A stretch of DNA of 42,843 nucleotides from CAZHGD01 sp964531735 (GTDB taxonomy: Bacteria > Armatimonadota > UBA10988), in contig CAZHGD010000051.1 of the NCBI GenBank assembly GCA_964531735.1, positions 1 through 42,843 on the forward strand, given 5' to 3'. The translations under genes were made by a program, and so were the position numbers. The notes beneath the pieces were generated by a model, which saw only the letters and a program-made list of their open reading frames with translations, was not told the origin of the DNA and did no database searches. Shown piece after piece: positions 39,655 through 42,843 of the stretch (positions are counted from its first letter, which is position 1; every line of letters begins with the position of its first letter).

Positions 39655-40845
39655 GTGGCGCGTCTGAAAATCGCGATGGTCGGCGCCGGCGCGGGGCGGG
39701 GGCAGAGCTGGATGGGCACCCTCGCGAAGCTGTCGGAGTTCACGGACAAGTACGAGTTCTGTGGCCTTTGCGAAGTGCAGCCCGAGCGCGCGGCCTCGTC
39801 GTCGCAGCGGTGGGGCGTGCCGGCCTACAGCCAACTGTTGGAGCTGTTCGACGCGGTGCAGCCCGATGTCATCCTGAACGGGGCGCCGGGCGATTCGAAT
39901 GTCATGGCCGTCCAGATGGCGGCGCGGCACCAGGTGCATGTGGTCACCGAGATCCCGGTGGCACCGACCCGCGGCCTGGCCGACCTGCTGATCGAGACCT
40001 GCCAGCACCACCAGGTGGCCTTCGAGGTCACCGAGCAGGTCTGGCTCTGGGCGGCCGAGCAGCTCAAGCGTGCCATCATCGACGCCGGCCTGATCGGCAC
40101 CCTCCAACATGCGCGGCTCTACTACAGCAACAAGGCCGACTACCACGGCATCAACGGCCTGCGGATGCTGGTGTCGTCGGAGCCGCGGCGCGTCTGGGGC
40201 TACACGCAGGAAGTGGCGGTGCCGGAGTTCGAGCACTACATCGAGCCGGTGCGCGACCGCGACCGCTGGGACGCCGCGGTGATCGAGTTCGAGAGCGGCG
40301 TGACCTGCCTCTTCGAAAGCCCACCGCGTGGCGCCATCGGGCCGCGCTGGGACCTCGAAGGTGACCGGGGCAGCCTGATTGGCAACGAGCTGACGCTGGG
40401 CGGCTCGGGCAAGCTGCGGCGCTACCCGTTCATCACCGAGACCACCACGGTCGACGGCCAGACCATCTTCGACCACGTGCGAGTGGACACCGACCCGCCG
40501 GTGGTCTTCGAGAACCCGTACCGGGCGCTGCGCTGCGCCGACGGCGACGAAGTGGCCCGCATGGACCTGCTGCTCGGCTTCCACCGAGCCGTGACCGAGG
40601 GCACGCCGGTGACCTATAGCCCGCAGCAGTCGCGCCTCGACATCGAGATTCTCTTCGCCATGCGCGAAAGCCACGACCGCGGCAACGTCTGGGTGGACCT
40701 ACCGCTGACCGCACCGACGCCGCTCGAAGAGGCCATCGAGGCCGAGTTCGTCCGCTGCTACGGCGACCCGCGGTCGCCCGAGGCGCTGGTCGCCGCGCCG
40801 TTCCGCCAGCGCTGCGTGCGCTACACCTGCGCCAACTGGGAGTGA
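39655..40845 (+). CDS. Gfo/Idh/MocA-family protein lacking the EKP lysine
   Basis: A 396-residue protein. The GTG at 39655 (GGGAGAG upstream) gives the normal start MARLKIAMVGAGAGRGQSW with the Rossmann glycines; an in-frame GTG seven codons earlier is less likely. The family's EKP is replaced by VVTEIP (Glu99-Ile100-Pro101), so the catalytic lysine is missing. The C-terminal half is similar in style to sugar oxidoreductases (EFESGVTCLFESPPRGAIGPRWDLEGDRGSLIG). It may bind NAD(P) or a sugar without the usual redox chemistry, or have a different catalytic residue. It overlaps or abuts the next gene by a few bases, so the two should work together. Confidence 0.85.
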   Translation: MARLKIAMVGAGAGRGQSWMGTLAKLSEFTDKYEFCGLCEVQPERAASSSQRWGVPAYSQLLELFDAVQPDVILNGAPGDSNVMAVQMAARHQVHVVTEIPVAPTRGLADLLIETCQHHQVAFEVTEQVWLWAAEQLKRAIIDAGLIGTLQHARLYYSNKADYHGINGLRMLVSSEPRRVWGYTQEVAVPEFEHYIEPVRDRDRWDAAVIEFESGVTCLFESPPRGAIGPRWDLEGDRGSLIGNELTLGGSGKLRRYPFITETTTVDGQTIFDHVRVDTDPPVVFENPYRALRCADGDEVARMDLLLGFHRAVTEGTPVTYSPQQSRLDIEILFAMRESHDRGNVWVDLPLTAPTPLEEAIEAEFVRCYGDPRSPEALVAAPFRQRCVRYTCANWE

Positions 40846-40850
40846 CGGCG

Positions 40851-41726
40851 ATGCTGAACTACGACGCGGAGCGACAAGGTTGGTCGTTCGAGACGTCCGA
40901 GTTGAGCGGGTTCCTGCTGCCCACCGGTGCCCGGCACGGGCTGAAGTCGCTGGTCCACAAGCCGACGGGCCTGGAGGTGGTGCATCCCAAGTACGACCTG
41001 TTCAACCTGTTCCTGCTGTTCTCCACCAACCTGTGCATGGGCACCTTGCGCGACTGGGAGCGCTCGGTGGCGGTGGAGGGCGACAGCCTGGTCGTCCACT
41101 GGCCGGCCAACGACCAGCACCGCGTCGACACCGAGGCACGGTTCACGCCGGTAGAGCCGAATGCGGTCGATCTGACCATTCACATCCGCTCCGAATGGGT
41201 CTATCCGGCCTACGAGCTGTTCCTGTCGAACTACTTCCCGCCGTCGTTCCAGCCGCACGCCTATGTGCAGGGCTGCACCTGGAGCGCCGGGGCGGGGCGC
41301 GACGAGTGGATCGCGCCGCGGGTCAACGACGTGTTCGTCGGCACCGGGCTGGTGTTCCCGCGCGACCAGCACGTCTCGCCACGCTCGGTGGACGGACGCT
41401 GGAACCGCATCTGGGCGTTATATCAGTGGAACCCGCAACGCTACTATGCACGGCCGGTACTGTACCAGGCGGATCCCGCGCGGCGCCTGGCCGCGGTGCT
41501 GATGGCGCGGCCGGAGCACTGCTTCGCGGTGGTGACGGGCTACGACAGCGATCATCTGGACGATCCGTTCAAGGACCAGAACCCGCTGTACCTGTGCCTG
41601 TTCGGCGACGACCTGCTGCCGGGCGACGAGCGCACGGTGCGGGCGCGGCTGGCGCTGATCCCGCTGGACGGCACGGCCGGTCCGGTGCTGGACTGCTACG
41701 CAGCGTTCGCCGCCGAGACCGCTTGA
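40851..41726 (+). CDS. Protein of unknown function paired with the Gfo/Idh-like protein
   Basis: A 291-residue, beta-rich, soluble protein without a signal peptide. ATG 40851 has GGGAG eight bases upstream; a GTG three codons earlier overlaps the previous stop. The composition (LSGFLLPTGARHGLKSLVHKPTG, DLTIHIRSEWVYPAYELFLSNYFPPSF, GRWNRIWALYQWNPQRYYARPVLY) suggests a galactose-mutarotase-like or other supersandwich fold that binds carbohydrate, but I do not recognise a specific family. It follows the previous gene so closely that co-translation is likely. Function may be sugar ring or conformer handling for the oxidoreductase. Confidence 0.6.
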   Translation: MLNYDAERQGWSFETSELSGFLLPTGARHGLKSLVHKPTGLEVVHPKYDLFNLFLLFSTNLCMGTLRDWERSVAVEGDSLVVHWPANDQHRVDTEARFTPVEPNAVDLTIHIRSEWVYPAYELFLSNYFPPSFQPHAYVQGCTWSAGAGRDEWIAPRVNDVFVGTGLVFPRDQHVSPRSVDGRWNRIWALYQWNPQRYYARPVLYQADPARRLAAVLMARPEHCFAVVTGYDSDHLDDPFKDQNPLYLCLFGDDLLPGDERTVRARLALIPLDGTAGPVLDCYAAFAAETA

Positions 41727-41728
41727 GG

Positions 41729-41758
41729 CCGGCGCACCCGGAACCATATTGGCGCCGG
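41729..41758 (+). terminator. Possible hairpin between the unknown protein and PP2C genes
   Basis: CCGGCGC (41729-41735) is inverted at 41752-41758 (GCGCCGG) around a 16-base loop; no U-tract follows. Weak on its own. Confidence 0.3.
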
Positions 41759-41787
41759 GGCATCGAAGGAATCTGGAGAGTTAGCGC

Positions 41788-42843
41788 ATGTCGGGCACGG
41801 ACATCACGGTGGCGTCGAAAACCGACGCCGGCCGTGTGAGGGAACACAACGAGGATAGCCTGCTGAACTGGGTGGCGCCGCCCGAGGCGGACTCCCCGCT
41901 CGGCGTCCGGGCGATCCTGGCCGTGGCCGATGGCATGGGCGGTCATCAGCGTGGCGAGCAGGCCAGCGCCAAGGCGACCGCGCTGCTCGAGCGGGTGCTC
42001 ACGGCCACCGCCGACCGGCCACAGAAGAACACCGCCGGTGAGTTGGCCGAGTACCTCACCCGGGTGGTCGAGTGGATCAACCTCGAAGTGTTCAAGCTCG
42101 GCGACGACAGCGAGGATGGCCCGCGCCCCGGCACCACGCTGACCGCGGTGGTGGTGCAGCACGATGCCTATGTGGTGGTCCACATCGGCGATTCGCGCGC
42201 CTACCTGCTCCGCGACGGCCGCCTGGAGCAACTGACCACCGACCACACGCTGGTCGAGGAGCAGGTGCGCTCGGGCCAGATGACGCCCGACCAGGCGCGG
42301 CGCTCGCCGTTCCGCGGGCAGCTCACGCGCTGCCTGGGCGTCACCGCGCAGGCCGAGGTGTCCATCGCCACCGGCTGGCTGATGCCCGGCGACCGGCTGC
42401 TGGTCTGCTCCGACGGCCTGACCGAGTACGCTCAGACCGAAGAGCTGGCCGAAGTGCTGCAACGGCACCCGAACCTCAGCGATGCCGCCAACCATCTCGT
42501 CGACCTGGCCTTGCAGCGCGGCGGCGAAGACAACGTCAGCGTGGTCCTGGCCCAGGTCGGCTCGGCGCCGACCACGGTCAGCCTGTCCAAGATCCCGTCG
42601 GTGGACCGCCATGCGCCCACCGTGCCCACCGAGCTGCCCAGTGGTCTGGGCGACTTGCACCGCTTCCCGCTCTCGCAGCGGCACCTGGCCATCCTGATCG
42701 GCGGCACGGTGCTCTGTGCGCTGGTCGGCCTGACCGTCGGCCGCGTGGTCAAGGCGTGGCACACGCCGCCCGCCGCGCCGAAAGTCGCACCGGCGCCGAA
42801 GACGCCGGCGCCCGTCCCGCACCGCCCGATCGCCGTGCCCGGC
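41788..42843 (+). CDS. PP2C-family serine/threonine phosphatase with membrane anchor, cut at right edge
   Basis: The first 352 residues are in the window. Residues 1-250 are a complete PP2C/PrpC domain: DAGRVREHNEDS, VADGMGGHQRGEQAS, GTTLTAVVV, HIGDSRAYLLRDGRLEQLTTDHT, CSDGLTE and GGEDNVSVVLA, including the metal-binding aspartates. A linker precedes one transmembrane helix at about 299-321 (HLAILIGGTVLCALVGLTVGRVV), then a Pro/Ala-rich extracytoplasmic tail begins. It would reverse phosphorylation by Hanks-type kinases. GGAGAG precedes ATG 41788. The C-terminus and any partner kinase are outside the window. Confidence 0.93.
   Translation, partial: MSGTDITVASKTDAGRVREHNEDSLLNWVAPPEADSPLGVRAILAVADGMGGHQRGEQASAKATALLERVLTATADRPQKNTAGELAEYLTRVVEWINLEVFKLGDDSEDGPRPGTTLTAVVVQHDAYVVVHIGDSRAYLLRDGRLEQLTTDHTLVEEQVRSGQMTPDQARRSPFRGQLTRCLGVTAQAEVSIATGWLMPGDRLLVCSDGLTEYAQTEELAEVLQRHPNLSDAANHLVDLALQRGGEDNVSVVLAQVGSAPTTVSLSKIPSVDRHAPTVPTELPSGLGDLHRFPLSQRHLAILIGGTVLCALVGLTVGRVVKAWHTPPAAPKVAPAPKTPAPVPHRPIAVPG

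Overview
The window is about 42.8 kb of very GC-rich bacterial chromosome with one 100-base N gap (27894-27993), so it is probably a scaffold from a draft or metagenome-assembled genome. The likely source is an uncultured Armatimonadota lineage. Three type II-pseudopilin-like proteins carry the FTLIELLVVIAIIAIL leader, then FPVFA(K/R)AR and a (Y/S)-x-DYDE motif, a combination I associate with that phylum. Planctomycetes usually show LLPAVQAAREAARR instead. An ExbB/ExbD/TonB-like operon shows a diderm envelope. This assignment is from recognition only, with no search behind it.

Layout. 1-5054 (minus): a TonB/ExbD/ExbB operon with overlapping stop/start codons, a secreted clan GH-A glycosidase and a large secreted protein of unknown function. 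5281-6264 (plus): a GalU-type nucleotidyltransferase. 6511-9501 (minus): a secreted beta-helix protein with a CBM9-like C-terminus. 9713-11932 (minus): a compositionally distinct two-gene cassette (SAMHD1-like HD dNTPase plus a 125-aa partner) under a near-consensus promoter and behind a long leader with a large inverted repeat. 12107-14563 (minus): a secreted phage-tail/C-type-lectin-like protein and a pseudopilin. 14743-17640 (plus): a GH29 fucosidase and GH28-like pectinase pair. 17641-18442: a gene-free stretch of hairpins and a promoter. 18443-19758 (plus): a second pseudopilin and a C_GCAxxG_C_C protein ending in a compound palindromic repeat. 19851-26379 (minus): a Gfo/Idh/MocA oxidoreductase, an NAD-dependent epimerase and a 1446-aa secreted TIM-barrel hydrolase. 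26503-27892 (plus): a flavin-reductase-like protein and a TadG-C-terminus-like secreted protein. After the gap come a truncated DUF4838-type protein (minus), a two-gene plus unit with a probable leaderless promoter, a minus operon of two small membrane proteins plus a BNR propeller driven by a perfect-consensus promoter, a phosphohexomutase, a Gly-rich/LTXXQ-like protein overlapping a third pseudopilin, a hybrid histidine kinase (minus), a second Gfo/Idh protein with an unknown partner, and a PP2C phosphatase cut by the right edge.

How they fit together. Most genes point to a saprophyte that degrades and interconverts plant or microbial polysaccharides. Secreted hydrolases and binding proteins (GH-A, beta-helix, GH28, BNR, the 1446-aa enzyme) release sugars. 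Gfo/Idh, epimerase and xylose-isomerase-fold proteins modify them, and GalU and the hexomutase feed nucleotide-sugar synthesis. Pseudopilins and ExbBD/TonB supply envelope transport or secretion parts. PP2C and the hybrid kinase are signalling components.

The parts least explained by this picture are the HD cassette with its palindromic leader, the lectin-like protein at 12107-13651, and several dispersed palindromic repeat families in the intergenic regions.
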